Source of the DNA: Luteolibacter rhizosphaerae
GTDB taxonomy: Bacteria > Verrucomicrobiota > Verrucomicrobiia > Verrucomicrobiales > Akkermansiaceae
Length of the DNA stretch: 64,000 nt
Assembly (NCBI RefSeq): GCF_025950095.1
Contig: NZ_JAPDDR010000002.1
Location: 310,001-374,000 of the forward strand
Direction: 5' to 3'
The notes under the pieces were generated by a model, which saw only the letters and a list, made by a program, of their open reading frames with translations, made no database searches and was not told the origin of the DNA. The position numbers were made by a program, and so were the translations under genes. Shown one piece after another: positions 18,463-27,394 of this stretch. The first letter of the stretch is position 1, and the number at the start of each line of letters is the position of its first letter.

Positions 18463-19661
18463 GGCGTGGGATTCGTTGCGGCTTGGGCGAGGAGCGTTGC
18501 GGATTGTTCTTTCAGTCGCTTCAGGTCCTTCGCTTTCACTTTGAGTTCCTTCGTGGCCAGCTTTTCGAAGTGACCCAGGCTTTCCATCGCCCGTGACTGT
18601 TCGATCCCGGCGGCGACCGGTAGCTCGTCCAAGTCCGGATCCACCGCGCAGAAGTCCAGCATCACCTGACAGAGGTACTCGCGCCGCGCCTTCGAGAGAT
18701 CTAACAGCTCGGTGAGTAGCGCTTCATCCGCCACCTCCGCGGGCTTGAAATCGGGAAAGAACAGCCGTGCATGCGCCAGCACCGCATCGCTGCGGAACCA
18801 AGCCGGGCGCAGGTGTTGTTCGAGGAAGCGCCGCGTCAGGGCGGTGAGGCGCACTTGCTGTGTCAGGTCGAGTTCGTCGAGCCCTTCGCCTTCTTCCAGC
18901 ATCAGCGCCACTGCGGCATCGAGATCGGCTCCTTCCTCGACCCAGAGCTGCAGCGCCCTTGCCCGCATGAAGGTTTCAGGATGGGTCAGTTGCTCGGTCT
19001 TGGGCTTCGACTTGGAGAAGATCTCCGCTGCCTGCGAGAGGTAGCTCTTGCCGCTGACATGGGCCAAGCCGGTCGAGGTTTTCACCAGACTCGCCACGGC
19101 GGTCTCCAAGCAGCCGGTTGCCTGATAGCTGCCGCGGTCGGCGAAGAGTTCAGTCGCCAGGCTCCATAGCCGCGCACTCTGGATGTGGCTTGGTTCCGCC
19201 TGCGCGTGTGCCGCGGATTGGTGCAGGATCCGGTCCGCCAAGTAGTAAGCCCCGTCTCCCATTTGCCAGAGAAGGTAGTGCGCGAGCTCATGACCGATCA
19301 CCGCCCTGAGCTCCATCCCGCTGAGCAGGGTCAGGATCGGCCCCGTGAAGATGAGATGCGCCTCGCCGGGAAGATAACAGATGGCGGCATTCGGATCGGT
19401 CCGCCCTTGGGCTTGGTAGGCGTGCACTTGGATCTCCGAAAGGCCCAAGGCTTCCTGCGCTGCCCGGATCTCGGCGAAGAGTTCCGGGTGGCCCTCCGCA
19501 TCCATCCGGTAGGAATCCCGCAAGAGGGAGAGACGCACTTCTTCCGCATCCTGCGTCAGTCGCTCGGCGTCCGACTGCCAGGCCCAGACCTCGGGCTCCT
19601 TGCTCCGGATCCAGTCCACCAATGCTTGGTGCTGCGGCAGGGGAGATAGGGTCCGGCTCAT
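18459..19661 (-). CDS. M48-type zinc metallopeptidase paired with the helicase
   Basis: A 400-residue soluble protein. The zinc site is HELAH at residues 124-128 in a strand-helix context (AVIGHELAHYLLWQ). The third ligand region is ATELFADRGS (Glu171, Asp175), which is the M48 pattern. No signal peptide or membrane helix is visible, unlike HtpX or Ste24, so it should be cytoplasmic. The C-terminal 230 residues are helical and end in a lysine-rich coiled coil (KLATKELKVKAKDLKRLKE). It is the first gene of a two-gene unit, with its stop codon overlapping the helicase start (ATGA). Tight coupling suggests that peptidase and helicase work together, perhaps with the peptidase as effector or activator. 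The substrate is unknown. Confidence 0.82.
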   Translation of the reverse strand: MSRTLSPLPQHQALVDWIRSKEPEVWAWQSDAERLTQDAEEVRLSLLRDSYRMDAEGHPELFAEIRAAQEALGLSEIQVHAYQAQGRTDPNAAICYLPGEAHLIFTGPILTLLSGMELRAVIGHELAHYLLWQMGDGAYYLADRILHQSAAHAQAEPSHIQSARLWSLATELFADRGSYQATGCLETAVASLVKTSTGLAHVSGKSYLSQAAEIFSKSKPKTEQLTHPETFMRARALQLWVEEGADLDAAVALMLEEGEGLDELDLTQQVRLTALTRRFLEQHLRPAWFRSDAVLAHARLFFPDFKPAEVADEALLTELLDLSKARREYLCQVMLDFCAVDPDLDELPVAAGIEQSRAMESLGHFEKLATKELKVKAKDLKRLKEQSATLLAQAATNPTP

Positions 19662-19763
19662 CTTGCGGCGGATTCAAGCGGGCGTTCCTTGGCCCCTCAA
19701 TCCTTCTTCGGCCTCGAGCTCCAATCGGACCTTGGCGAAGATTTTCGAACTTTCCCCTTGTTG

Positions 19764-19779
19764 TTTACCAAACGGTCAA
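19764..19779. promoter_or_regulatory. TetR operator copy 1
   Basis: TTTACC-AAAC-GGTCAA, an imperfect palindrome of the form TTKACC N4 GGTMAA, ends 15 nt before the proposed GTG start of the tetR gene. Near-identical copies stand at 20441 and 20646, so it is very probably the binding site of the TetR protein and mediates autoregulation. Confidence 0.72.
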
Positions 19780-19793
19780 CTATCTATTCCGGC

Positions 19794-20417
19794 GTGGGAC
19801 GCAAAAGTGACGCCAAGCAACGACTGCTCGACGCTGCTCTCAGTTTGATCTGGGAGAACAGCTACGGGGTCGTGACGATTGACGCCATCTGCGAGAAAGC
19901 CGGCGTGAAGAAGGGTAGCTTCTACTACTTCTTCGAATCGAAGTCGGATCTTGCGGTCGCGGCCCTTGATGAACTATGGCAGGTCGAGATCAAGCCGAAG
20001 TTCGACGCGATGTTCTCGGCCTCGAATCCGCCGCTTGAGCGCATCCGCCTCATGATGGAGTCCGCCTACGACTGCCAGAAGGAGATGCAGCAAGAATACG
20101 GCAAGATTATCGGTTGCGCCTGTTTCTCACTGGGTTCCGAAGTCTGCACCCAGAACGACCCGATCCGCCAGAAGGTTCAGGAAACCCTCTGCCGCAAGGT
20201 TCGCTACTTGGAATCCGCCATCCGCGATGCCCAAGCCGACGGTCTGGTCGCCGCCGGGGACCCCTTGATCAAGGCCAAAGCCCTCTACACGCTTTACGAA
20301 GGCAGCCTCACCGAGGCCCGCATTCAGAACAGCTTGGATCCGCTCCGCATCCTCCCTCAGATCGTCATGGATTTCCTTGGGGTTCCTGCCGCCGATGCCG
20401 CCCGCACGGGCTCCTGA
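19794..20417 (+). CDS. TetR/AcrR-family repressor of the efflux operon
   Basis: A 207-residue regulator. The GTG at 19794 is chosen because it gives MGRKSDAKQRLLDAALSLIW, the normal TetR N-terminus, and leaves the operator upstream; a TTG further upstream would run through the operator. The helix-turn-helix is VVTIDAICEKAGVKKGSFYYFF (DAICEKAGVKKGSFYYFF is the recognition part, about residues 27-48). The C-terminal ligand-binding domain contains CACFSLGSEVC, so cysteines might take part in sensing. It lies immediately before a divergence-free array of tetR, SDR, MFP, RND and OMF genes, all on the plus strand and preceded by the same operator. It most likely represses itself and the efflux genes and is released by a toxic small molecule. 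Confidence 0.88.
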   Translation: MGRKSDAKQRLLDAALSLIWENSYGVVTIDAICEKAGVKKGSFYYFFESKSDLAVAALDELWQVEIKPKFDAMFSASNPPLERIRLMMESAYDCQKEMQQEYGKIIGCACFSLGSEVCTQNDPIRQKVQETLCRKVRYLESAIRDAQADGLVAAGDPLIKAKALYTLYEGSLTEARIQNSLDPLRILPQIVMDFLGVPAADAARTGS

Positions 20418-20440
20418 CCTCCCTTTTTTTGCCTTGTTTG

Positions 20441-20456
20441 TTTACTAAATAGTCAA
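20441..20456. promoter_or_regulatory. TetR operator copy 2
   Basis: TTTACT-AAAT-AGTCAA, 24 nt after the tetR stop codon and about 220 nt before the SDR start. It is the same palindrome as copies 1 and 3 and continues with the shared tail CTAC. Confidence 0.68.
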
Positions 20457-20645
20457 CTACAAATCCTTGATTCTCAGCGATGAACATCCGCAAAAGCACA
20501 GACATTTACAGACTTTTTGTCCGCCTCCGGCTGGTCACGTCCTCCCTCGTCGTCCCTACAAGGAGTTTATTGGCATTAAAGACCCGTTACTTCGGTCCGG
20601 TCGGCCATCCTTGAGTCCTTCCACGCATTTTTTTTGCCTCAAATA

Positions 20646-20661
20646 TTTACCAAACAGTCAA
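20646..20661. promoter_or_regulatory. TetR operator copy 3
   Basis: TTTACC-AAAC-AGTCAA, 14 nt before the SDR start codon. It differs from copy 1 at one position. The position would let the repressor block transcription into the SDR and efflux genes. Confidence 0.72.
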
Positions 20662-20675
20662 CTACCGCCTCCTCC

Positions 20676-21431
20676 ATGAGCACGAATCAACTGATCGGAA
20701 AAGTAGCCGTCGTCACCGGAGCCTCCAAGGGCATCGGCGCCGCCATCGCCAAGGATCTCGCCGCCGCCGGCGCCTCCGTGGTGGTCAATTACGCCTCCAG
20801 CCGTGACGGTGCCGACCGCGTCGTCGCCGAAATCACCGGCGCCGGCGGCCGCGCCGTCGCCGTCCAAGCCGATCTCTCCAAGCCGGATCAAGTCGCCAGC
20901 CTCTTCGCCGCTACCAAGCGTGAGTTCGGCCGCGTCGACATCCTCGTGAACAACGCCGGCATCTATGAGTGGGCCCCGCTCGAGCAGATCACGCCGGAGA
21001 GCTTCCACCGGCAGTTCGACCTGAACGTCCTCGGACTCATTCTCGCAGTGAAGGAAGCCTCGCCCCTCTTCCCGGAGGAAGGCGGCAGCGTGATCAACAT
21101 CAGCTCTACCGTTTCCACCGCCCGCTTCCCCGGCGGCACGGTCTACACCGCCACCAAGGGTGCGGTGGATGCCGTCACCCGCGTGCTGGCGGCCGAACTT
21201 GGCCCCCGCAAGATCCGGGTCAATTCGGTCAATCCCGGCATGGTCGATACCGAGGGTGCGCAGAGTGCCGGCTTCATCGGCAGCGACATGCAGAAGGGCA
21301 TCGAGGCGATCACCCCGCTCGGCCGCATCGGCAAACCGGAAGATATCTCCGGAATCACTGTCTTCCTGGCCGGTCCCGAATCGTCGTGGATCACAGGAGA
21401 GAGCTTTTTCATCTCCGGCGGGATGCGCTGA
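20676..21431 (+). CDS. short-chain dehydrogenase/reductase
   Basis: A 251-residue classical SDR. The cofactor loop is TGASKGIG (residues 14-21), NNAG is at 92-95, and the catalytic residues are Ser143/144 (NISSTVS), Tyr157 and Lys161 (YTATK). VNPGMVDTEG and the C-terminal WITGE.FFISGGMR are typical of 3-oxoacyl-ACP reductase-like SDRs. NADPH use is likely because Arg43 follows the second strand (NYASSR). It begins 14 nt after an operator copy and leads into the RND operon, so it probably reduces a compound that the same regulator senses. Specificity cannot be read from sequence. Confidence 0.9.
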   Translation: MSTNQLIGKVAVVTGASKGIGAAIAKDLAAAGASVVVNYASSRDGADRVVAEITGAGGRAVAVQADLSKPDQVASLFAATKREFGRVDILVNNAGIYEWAPLEQITPESFHRQFDLNVLGLILAVKEASPLFPEEGGSVINISSTVSTARFPGGTVYTATKGAVDAVTRVLAAELGPRKIRVNSVNPGMVDTEGAQSAGFIGSDMQKGIEAITPLGRIGKPEDISGITVFLAGPESSWITGESFFISGGMR

Positions 21432-21455
21432 GCACCCCGTCCTTCGCCTCACAGA

Positions 21456-21471
21456 CTTACCATTCAGCGAA
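21456..21471. promoter_or_regulatory. degenerate TetR operator copy 4
   Basis: CTTACC-ATTC-AGCGAA followed by CTACCTCC, 9 nt before the MFP start. It aligns with copy 3 over most positions, including the flank up to the start codon, and looks like a decayed duplicate. Whether it is still bound is uncertain. Confidence 0.45.
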
Positions 21472-21479
21472 CTACCTCC

Positions 21480-22700
21480 ATGAGTACCCCGACAGACCAA
21501 GAAGGGGAGTTTCGTCTCCCCGACGCTCCGGAGCCTCCGGCTTCCAAGTTCCACGCCCGCCTGGCAATCATGTTGCTGGGCGTGGGTGCCGCCGCGGCAG
21601 GGCTCCATTTCGTGCCCAAGGCCTTGGCCAAGGAAGAGGCTGCGGTAACGGCGCCCGCGCACTTGCCGCAAGTGACCGTTGCCCCGGTCGAACAGCAGAC
21701 CGTCACCGATCACCGCGAACTCCTCGGCCGGGTGGATGCCCGCGAAACGGTCGAGGTCCGCCCGAGGGTTTCCGGCCACATCGAAGAAGTCCGCCTGCAA
21801 GCCGGCCAGATCGTTGAGAAGGGTGACGTGCTCTTCGTGATCGACCCGCGCTACTATCAGGCCCAACTCGATTCCGCCGTCGCCGCGGTGGAGCGCGCGA
21901 AGGTCCGTGTCGGCATCGCCGAAAGCGAGGCCAAGCGCACCGCCAGCCTGGTCTCGGCCCGCGCCGTTTCGATCGAGGAATCCGAAACGCGCAACTCGCG
22001 TCTCGCCGAGGCCCGCACCGATCTCCAGTCCGCCGAAGCCGCCTTGGCCTCGGCCAAGCTGGACATGGAGCACACCAACGTGCGCTCGCCGATCCGCGGC
22101 AAGGTCAGCCGCGCCCTCGTGACCGCCGGAAACCTGGTTTCCGGCACTCCCGGTGGCGCGACCCTGCTGACCACCGTGGTCTCCGTGGGCGACGTGTATG
22201 TCTATGCGGACGCCGATGAAACCACCGCACTGACCTTCGATCGCATCCGTCGTGAAGGCGGGTTCGCCGCCGAGGACGGCAAGGTGGTGGTCGAGATGCA
22301 GGTCGGTGATGAGGACGGCTTCCCGCACCGCGGCTACATCGAGTCCACCGACAACCGCGTGGATCCCTCCACCGGCACCCTGGTGTATCGCATGGTCTTC
22401 CCGAATGCGGATGAGAAGCTGGTCCCCGGACTCTTCGCCCGCGTGCGCCTGCCCGTCAGTGCTCCGGCACCGACGCTGATGGTGAGCGAACGCGCGATCG
22501 GCACCAACCAGAGCCAGAAGTTCGTGCTGACCGTGGCCGCCGATAACACGGTGAACTACCGCAGCGTGAAGCTCGGCCCCGTGCTCAACGGCAAGCGAGT
22601 GATCCGCGAAGGCATCCAGAATGGTGACCGCGTGATCGTGAACGGTCTGCAGCGGGTGACCGCCGGCATGATCGTGGACCCCGCCGTGGCGGTGAACTGA
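21480..22700 (+). CDS. RND efflux periplasmic adaptor (membrane fusion protein)
   Basis: A 406-residue AcrA/MexA-type adaptor linking the inner-membrane RND pump to the outer-membrane channel. The N-terminal membrane anchor is LAIMLLGVGAAAAGLHFV (about residues 23-40). The biotinyl-lipoyl-like halves flank a coiled-coil hairpin: VEVRPRVSGHIEEVRLQAGQ (the first half) and MEHTNVRSPIRGKVSRALV (the second). The beta-barrel domain includes VDPSTGTLVYRMVFPN and LVPGLFARVRL. It lacks a lipobox cysteine, so it is membrane-anchored rather than a lipoprotein. It sits 48 nt after the SDR and is followed by the pump gene after a 99-nt gap holding a hairpin. Confidence 0.93.
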   Translation: MSTPTDQEGEFRLPDAPEPPASKFHARLAIMLLGVGAAAAGLHFVPKALAKEEAAVTAPAHLPQVTVAPVEQQTVTDHRELLGRVDARETVEVRPRVSGHIEEVRLQAGQIVEKGDVLFVIDPRYYQAQLDSAVAAVERAKVRVGIAESEAKRTASLVSARAVSIEESETRNSRLAEARTDLQSAEAALASAKLDMEHTNVRSPIRGKVSRALVTAGNLVSGTPGGATLLTTVVSVGDVYVYADADETTALTFDRIRREGGFAAEDGKVVVEMQVGDEDGFPHRGYIESTDNRVDPSTGTLVYRMVFPNADEKLVPGLFARVRLPVSAPAPTLMVSERAIGTNQSQKFVLTVAADNTVNYRSVKLGPVLNGKRVIREGIQNGDRVIVNGLQRVTAGMIVDPAVAVN

Positions 22701-22730
22701 GCCATTCACCGGACCCCTTAACTCCAACTG

Positions 22731-22751
22731 CCCGGAGCCTTGTGCTCCGGG
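22731..22751 (+). other. intercistronic hairpin between adaptor and pump genes
   Basis: A perfect 8-bp stem (22731-22738 with 22744-22751) with a 5-nt loop lies between the MFP stop and RND start. There is no T-run. It may set different expression levels for adaptor and pump by mRNA processing, or be a repetitive palindrome. Confidence 0.4.
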
Positions 22752-22799
22752 CGGCCGGGGGCGCTTCGTCCCGATTCCGGCCGCCAACGAGTCCCTCCT

Positions 22800-25700
22800 A
22801 TGAATTTCTCCGACTTCTTCATCAAACGCCCCATCTTCGCGGGCGTCCTATCCATCGTCATCTTCCTCATCGGCGCGATCGCCCTCTGGCGCCTGCCGGT
22901 GAGCGAATATCCCGAGGTGATTCCGCCGACCGTCGTGGTCCGCGCCAGTTATCCGGGTGCGAACCCGAAGACGATCGCCGAGACGGTATCCACTCCGCTC
23001 GAGCAAGCGATCAACGGGGTCGAGAACTCGATCTACATGTTCTCGCAGGCCACCAGCGATGGCGTGATGACCCTGACGGTCACCTTCAAGTTGGGCACCG
23101 ATCCGGACATGGCCCAGGTGCAGGTGCAGAATCGAGTCTCACAAGCGCTTCCGAAATTGCCCGAGGAAGTCCGGCGCATCGGCGTGACCACCGTGAAGAG
23201 CTCGCCCGACCTCACCATGGTCGTGCACCTGCTCTCCCCGGACGGACGCTACGACGACATCTTCGTCCGCAACTACGCCACGCTCCAAGTGCGCGATGTC
23301 CTCACGCGCCTCCCCGGCGTCGGTCAGGTCCAGCTCTTCGGCTCCGGCGACTATGCGATGCGCATCTGGCTCGATCCGAATAAAGTGGCCTCTCGCGGCA
23401 TGACCGCCGGCGATGTCGTCAATGCCATACGAGAGCAAAACATCCAGGTCGCTGCGGGATCCGTCGGGCAGCAGCCAAACCCGAACGCGACCGATACCGA
23501 GCTGCTCATCAATACCAAGGGCCGTCTCGTCACGGAGGAAGAGTTCGGCGAGATCGTTCTCAAGATCGGAGCACGAGGTGAACGCACCCTGCTGCGCGAT
23601 GTCGCGCGCATCGAACTCGGTGCCTCGGAGTACGCGCTGCGCTCGCTGCTGAGCAACAAGACCGCCGTCGCCATCCCGATCTTCCAGCTCCCGGGTTCAA
23701 ACTCGATCGCCCTCTCCGACTCCGTCCGCGAGACGATGGAAAGGCTCAAGAAGGACTTCCCGGAAGGCCTCGATTACAAGATCGCCTACGATCCCACCGT
23801 CTTCGTCCGCCACTCGATCAAGGCCGTCGTGCACACCTTGCTCGAGGCGATCGCGCTCGTGGTGCTCGTGGTCATCATTTTCCTGCAGACCTGGCGCGCC
23901 TCGATCATTCCGCTCGCCGCCGTTCCGGTATCGCTCGTCGGCACCTTCGCGGTGATGAGCATGCTCGGCTTCTCGATCAATGCGCTATCCCTCTTCGGGT
24001 TGGTGCTCGCCATCGGTATCGTGGTTGATGACGCCATCGTGGTAGTTGAAAACGTCGAGCGAAACATCGCGCTCGGCTATTCGCCATTCGAGGCCACCAA
24101 ACGCGCGATGCGCGAAGTGACCGGTCCCATCGTGGCGACCGCCCTCGTGCTCTCCGCGGTGTTCATTCCTACCGCCTTCATCAGCGGCTTGAGCGGCCAG
24201 TTCTACAAGCAGTTCGCCCTCACCATCGCGATCTCCACGGTCATCTCGGCCTTCAACTCGCTCACGCTCTCGCCGGCCCTCAGCGCCCTGCTCCTACGTG
24301 ATCACCACGCACCGAAGGACTGGCTGTCGAAGGCGATGGACAAGGCCTTCGGCTGGTTCTTCCGTCCTTTCAACCGCTTCTTCGAGTGGTCGTCTAACAA
24401 ATACTCGAATGGCGTGAACCGCTTGGTCCGCCGCGGTGCGATCGCGATGATCGTCTATGGCGGCCTCGTCTTCCTCACCTACACGACCTTCAAGAAGGTT
24501 CCTTCCGGCTTCGTGCCGGAGCAGGACAAGCAGTATCTCGTCGCCTTCGCCCAGCTCCCCGATGGCGCCTCGCTGGAGCGCACGGATGAAGTCGTGCGCA
24601 AGATGGGCGAGATCATGCTCAAGCATCCCGGAGTCGCGGACTCCATCGCCTTCCCCGGCCTCTCGATCAACGGCTTCACCAATAGCCCGAACGCAGGCAT
24701 CGCCTTCGTCGGTCTGAAGTCCTTCGAGGAGCGGAAAGGCAAGGGCATGTCGGGCAAGGAAATCGCCGCGCAGTTGCAGGCAGAGTTCAACGGGATCCAA
24801 GGCGCTTTCGTCGCCATCTTCCCGCCGCCGCCCGTCAATGGCCTCGGCACCACCGGGGGCTTCAAACTCTACGTGGAAGACCGCGCCGGCCTCGGTTACG
24901 ACGAACTCTACAACTCGACCCAGGCTCTGATCGCGAAGGCGAACCAGACTCCCGGACTCGCCGGCGTCTTCTCGGGCTTCACGGTGAATACCCCGCAGCT
25001 CGAAGCCGATGTTGATCGCGCCAAGGCGAAGCAGCAGGGGATCCCGCTGGGCAATATCTTCGAGACCATGCAGGTGAATCTCGGCTCGCTTTATGTGAAC
25101 GACTTCAACCGCTTCGGCCGCACCTACCAAGTGGTCGCTCAGGCGGACTCGGAGTTCCGCACCAGCGCGGAGGACATCGCCCGCTTGAAGACCCGCAACG
25201 ACAAGGGCCAAATGGTCCCGCTAGGCTCGGTGCTCGACGTGAAGGAAACTTACGGGCCCGAACGCGCGATGCGCTACAACGGCTACCCCGCTGCCGAGAT
25301 CAACGGCGGCCCCGCCCCCGGCTTCAGTTCGGGCCAAGCCGAGGCGCTTATGGAAAAGGTGGCGAAGGAAACCCTGCCGAAAGGCGTCGCCATGGAATGG
25401 ACCGACCTCACCTATCAGCGCATTCTAGCCGGGAACACGGGCGTCCTGATCTTCCCGCTCAGCATCCTGCTCGTCTTCCTCGTGCTGGCCGCGCAGTATG
25501 AAAGCTTCCGCCTGCCCTTCGCGGTGCTGCTCATCGTCCCGATGGCTCTGCTCTCGGCGATGGCAGGCGTGTGGTTCACCGATGGCGATAACAATATCTT
25601 CACCCAGATCGGTCTCATCGTGCTGATCGGTCTCGCGGCGAAGAATGCGATCCTCATCGTCGAGTTCGCCGTGAAGCTCCGTGAGGAAGGGAAGGGCGTC

Positions 25701-25964
25701 ATCGAGTCCGCCGTGGAGGCAGCCCGTCTGCGCCTGCGCCCGATCCTGATGACCTCGATCGCCTTCATCGCGGGAGTATATCCGCTGGTCGCGGCCAGCG
25801 GTGCCGGTGCCGAGATGCGCCAGGCCATGGGCGTCGCCGTCTTCTCCGGCATGATCGGTGTCACGATCTTCGGGCTCTTCTTCACCCCGATCTTCTACGT
25901 CCTGCTGGAGCGCATCGGCGCCAAGCCCAAACCCGAACCTGCCCCGATTGCGATCGAGAACTAA
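22800..25964 (+). CDS. RND multidrug efflux pump, HAE1 family
   Basis: A 1054-residue AcrB-type proton-driven pump of the inner membrane, of full length for the family. It starts MNFSDFFIKRPIFAGVLSI; the ATG at 22800 is preferred to an upstream frame. Two repeats each carry a first helix and a six-helix bundle. The proton-relay Asp pair is visible in GIVVDDAIVVVENVER (TM4, about residue 405). Helix TM10 gives GLAAKNAILIVEFA with the conserved lysine. The porter-domain blocks VQVQNRVSQALPKLP and GVGQVQLFGSGDYAMRIWL are intact. With the adaptor and outer-membrane channel it forms a complete tripartite system under the TetR regulator. Confidence 0.96.
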   Translation: MNFSDFFIKRPIFAGVLSIVIFLIGAIALWRLPVSEYPEVIPPTVVVRASYPGANPKTIAETVSTPLEQAINGVENSIYMFSQATSDGVMTLTVTFKLGTDPDMAQVQVQNRVSQALPKLPEEVRRIGVTTVKSSPDLTMVVHLLSPDGRYDDIFVRNYATLQVRDVLTRLPGVGQVQLFGSGDYAMRIWLDPNKVASRGMTAGDVVNAIREQNIQVAAGSVGQQPNPNATDTELLINTKGRLVTEEEFGEIVLKIGARGERTLLRDVARIELGASEYALRSLLSNKTAVAIPIFQLPGSNSIALSDSVRETMERLKKDFPEGLDYKIAYDPTVFVRHSIKAVVHTLLEAIALVVLVVIIFLQTWRASIIPLAAVPVSLVGTFAVMSMLGFSINALSLFGLVLAIGIVVDDAIVVVENVERNIALGYSPFEATKRAMREVTGPIVATALVLSAVFIPTAFISGLSGQFYKQFALTIAISTVISAFNSLTLSPALSALLLRDHHAPKDWLSKAMDKAFGWFFRPFNRFFEWSSNKYSNGVNRLVRRGAIAMIVYGGLVFLTYTTFKKVPSGFVPEQDKQYLVAFAQLPDGASLERTDEVVRKMGEIMLKHPGVADSIAFPGLSINGFTNSPNAGIAFVGLKSFEERKGKGMSGKEIAAQLQAEFNGIQGAFVAIFPPPPVNGLGTTGGFKLYVEDRAGLGYDELYNSTQALIAKANQTPGLAGVFSGFTVNTPQLEADVDRAKAKQQGIPLGNIFETMQVNLGSLYVNDFNRFGRTYQVVAQADSEFRTSAEDIARLKTRNDKGQMVPLGSVLDVKETYGPERAMRYNGYPAAEINGGPAPGFSSGQAEALMEKVAKETLPKGVAMEWTDLTYQRILAGNTGVLIFPLSILLVFLVLAAQYESFRLPFAVLLIVPMALLSAMAGVWFTDGDNNIFTQIGLIVLIGLAAKNAILIVEFAVKLREEGKGVIESAVEAARLRLRPILMTSIAFIAGVYPLVAASGAGAEMRQAMGVAVFSGMIGVTIFGLFFTPIFYVLLERIGAKPKPEPAPIAIEN

Positions 25965-25996
25965 GCAGCGCATCGCAATCACCAACCGATCCAAGC

Positions 25997-27373
25997 ATGA
26001 AAACTTCCCGTCTCTTCCTGCTCACCGCAGCGCTCTTCAGCTCCTGCTCCTTCGTGCCCACGCTCGATAAGCCGGGTGTGGAAGTCGTTCCTGTCAGTTT
26101 CTCGGGTCATGGCGGAGGCTCCGTCTCCGCCTCGCTCGACTGGCGCTCCTTCTTCACCGATCCGCGGCTCAAGAAGCTGGTCGGCAACGCGCTGGAGAAC
26201 AATCGCGACCTCCGCGTCGCCGCGCTGAATGTCGAGCAGTCGCGTGCTCAGTACGGCATCTCCCGTAGCGCGCTCTTCCCTTCCGTCGATTTGTCCGCCA
26301 CCGGCTCAAGACGGCGGACACCGGGCTCGACCGTCTCCGGGGGGACGGCGGTCGAGTCCCGGAACTACGACGTCTCGGTGGGTGTCACGTCCTACGAGCT
26401 CGACCTCTTCGGTCGCGTTCGCAGCCTGAATCAAGCTGCGCTCGAGCGCTATCTGGCCAGTGATGCCGCGCGCCTCGGCGTGCAGATCTCACTCGTGGCA
26501 GAGGTGGCCAGCCAGTACTTCGCCGAGCGCGCTCTGCTGGAGCAAATCGAACTCTCCGAGCAAACCCTCGCCTCGGTCAGCCAGACCTACGACCTCACCA
26601 AGACACGCCTGAATGCCGGCGATGTCTCGGAGCTTGATGCCCGTTCAGTGGAGATCCAGGTCCAGACCGCGAAAGCGAATCTCGCGGCCTATCGCCAGCA
26701 ACTCGCGGTCACGCACAATGCGCTCGTCTTCCTGACCGGCGCATCGATCGATGGCCTGCCCGCAGGTCGCAGCCTGGAGCAGGGCCTCGTGGCGGATCTC
26801 CGCTCCGGCGTGCCCTCGGATCTCTTGGTCCGTCGCCCGGACATCCTCGAGTCCGAGCATGAACTCCACGCGGCGAATGCCGATATCGGAGCTGCCCGTG
26901 CCGCCTTCTTCCCGCGCATCACCCTCACCGGTAGCGCCGGCACCGCGAGCCGCAGCCTCGGCGATCTATTCCAGAGCGGCTCCAGCGCATGGGCCTTCAC
27001 GCCGCAGATCAGCGTGCCCATCTTCGATGGCGGATTCAACAAGGCCAACCTCGATGCCGCACAGGTCCGCAAGCAGATCGAGGTCGCACGCTACGAGAAG
27101 GCCATTCAAACCGGCTTCCGTGAAGTCTCGGACGGCCTCGTGGCCCGCACCGGCATCAATAGCCAGATCGCCGCCATCGAAGGCCTCGTCGAGGCTCAGC
27201 AGCGCCGCTTCGATCTCGCCAATGCCCGCTACACGCAGGGCGTGGACAGTTACTTCGAAGTGCTGGATGCCCACCAGGAGCTCTACTCCGCGCGGCAGTC
27301 CTTGATCCAGGTCCGCCTCGCCCGCCTCACCAACACCGTAGGCCTCTACAAGGCCCTCGGCGGCGGTTGGTGA
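25997..27373 (+). CDS. outer-membrane efflux channel, OprM/NodT family
   Basis: A 458-residue TolC-like outer-membrane factor. The N-terminus MKTSRLFLLTAALFSSCSF is a lipoprotein signal with a probable lipidated Cys18. The mature part has the two repeated OEP domains: DPRLKKLVGNALENNRDLRVAALNVEQ cut by the family glycine/asparagine pattern, ELDLFGRVRSLNQAALERYLA, VAEVASQYF, and later VRRPDILESEHELHAANADIGAARAAFFPRI. It ends 32 nt after its pump partner begins and is 21 nt before the DUF5069 gene, so all lie on one transcript. It closes the tripartite efflux operon. Confidence 0.94.
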   Translation: MKTSRLFLLTAALFSSCSFVPTLDKPGVEVVPVSFSGHGGGSVSASLDWRSFFTDPRLKKLVGNALENNRDLRVAALNVEQSRAQYGISRSALFPSVDLSATGSRRRTPGSTVSGGTAVESRNYDVSVGVTSYELDLFGRVRSLNQAALERYLASDAARLGVQISLVAEVASQYFAERALLEQIELSEQTLASVSQTYDLTKTRLNAGDVSELDARSVEIQVQTAKANLAAYRQQLAVTHNALVFLTGASIDGLPAGRSLEQGLVADLRSGVPSDLLVRRPDILESEHELHAANADIGAARAAFFPRITLTGSAGTASRSLGDLFQSGSSAWAFTPQISVPIFDGGFNKANLDAAQVRKQIEVARYEKAIQTGFREVSDGLVARTGINSQIAAIEGLVEAQQRRFDLANARYTQGVDSYFEVLDAHQELYSARQSLIQVRLARLTNTVGLYKALGGGW

Positions 27374-27394
27374 TCCTTGCTCTAACAAAAACGT

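Noticed and set aside
20467-20679. A 70-codon gene between tetR and SDR
   Set aside because: It spans an operator copy, is proline/histidine-rich and has no ribosome site; the region is better read as control DNA.
20658-22787. A 709-codon minus-strand frame
   Set aside because: Antisense shadow of the SDR and MFP genes; histidine-, glycine- and arginine-rich without any recognisable motif.
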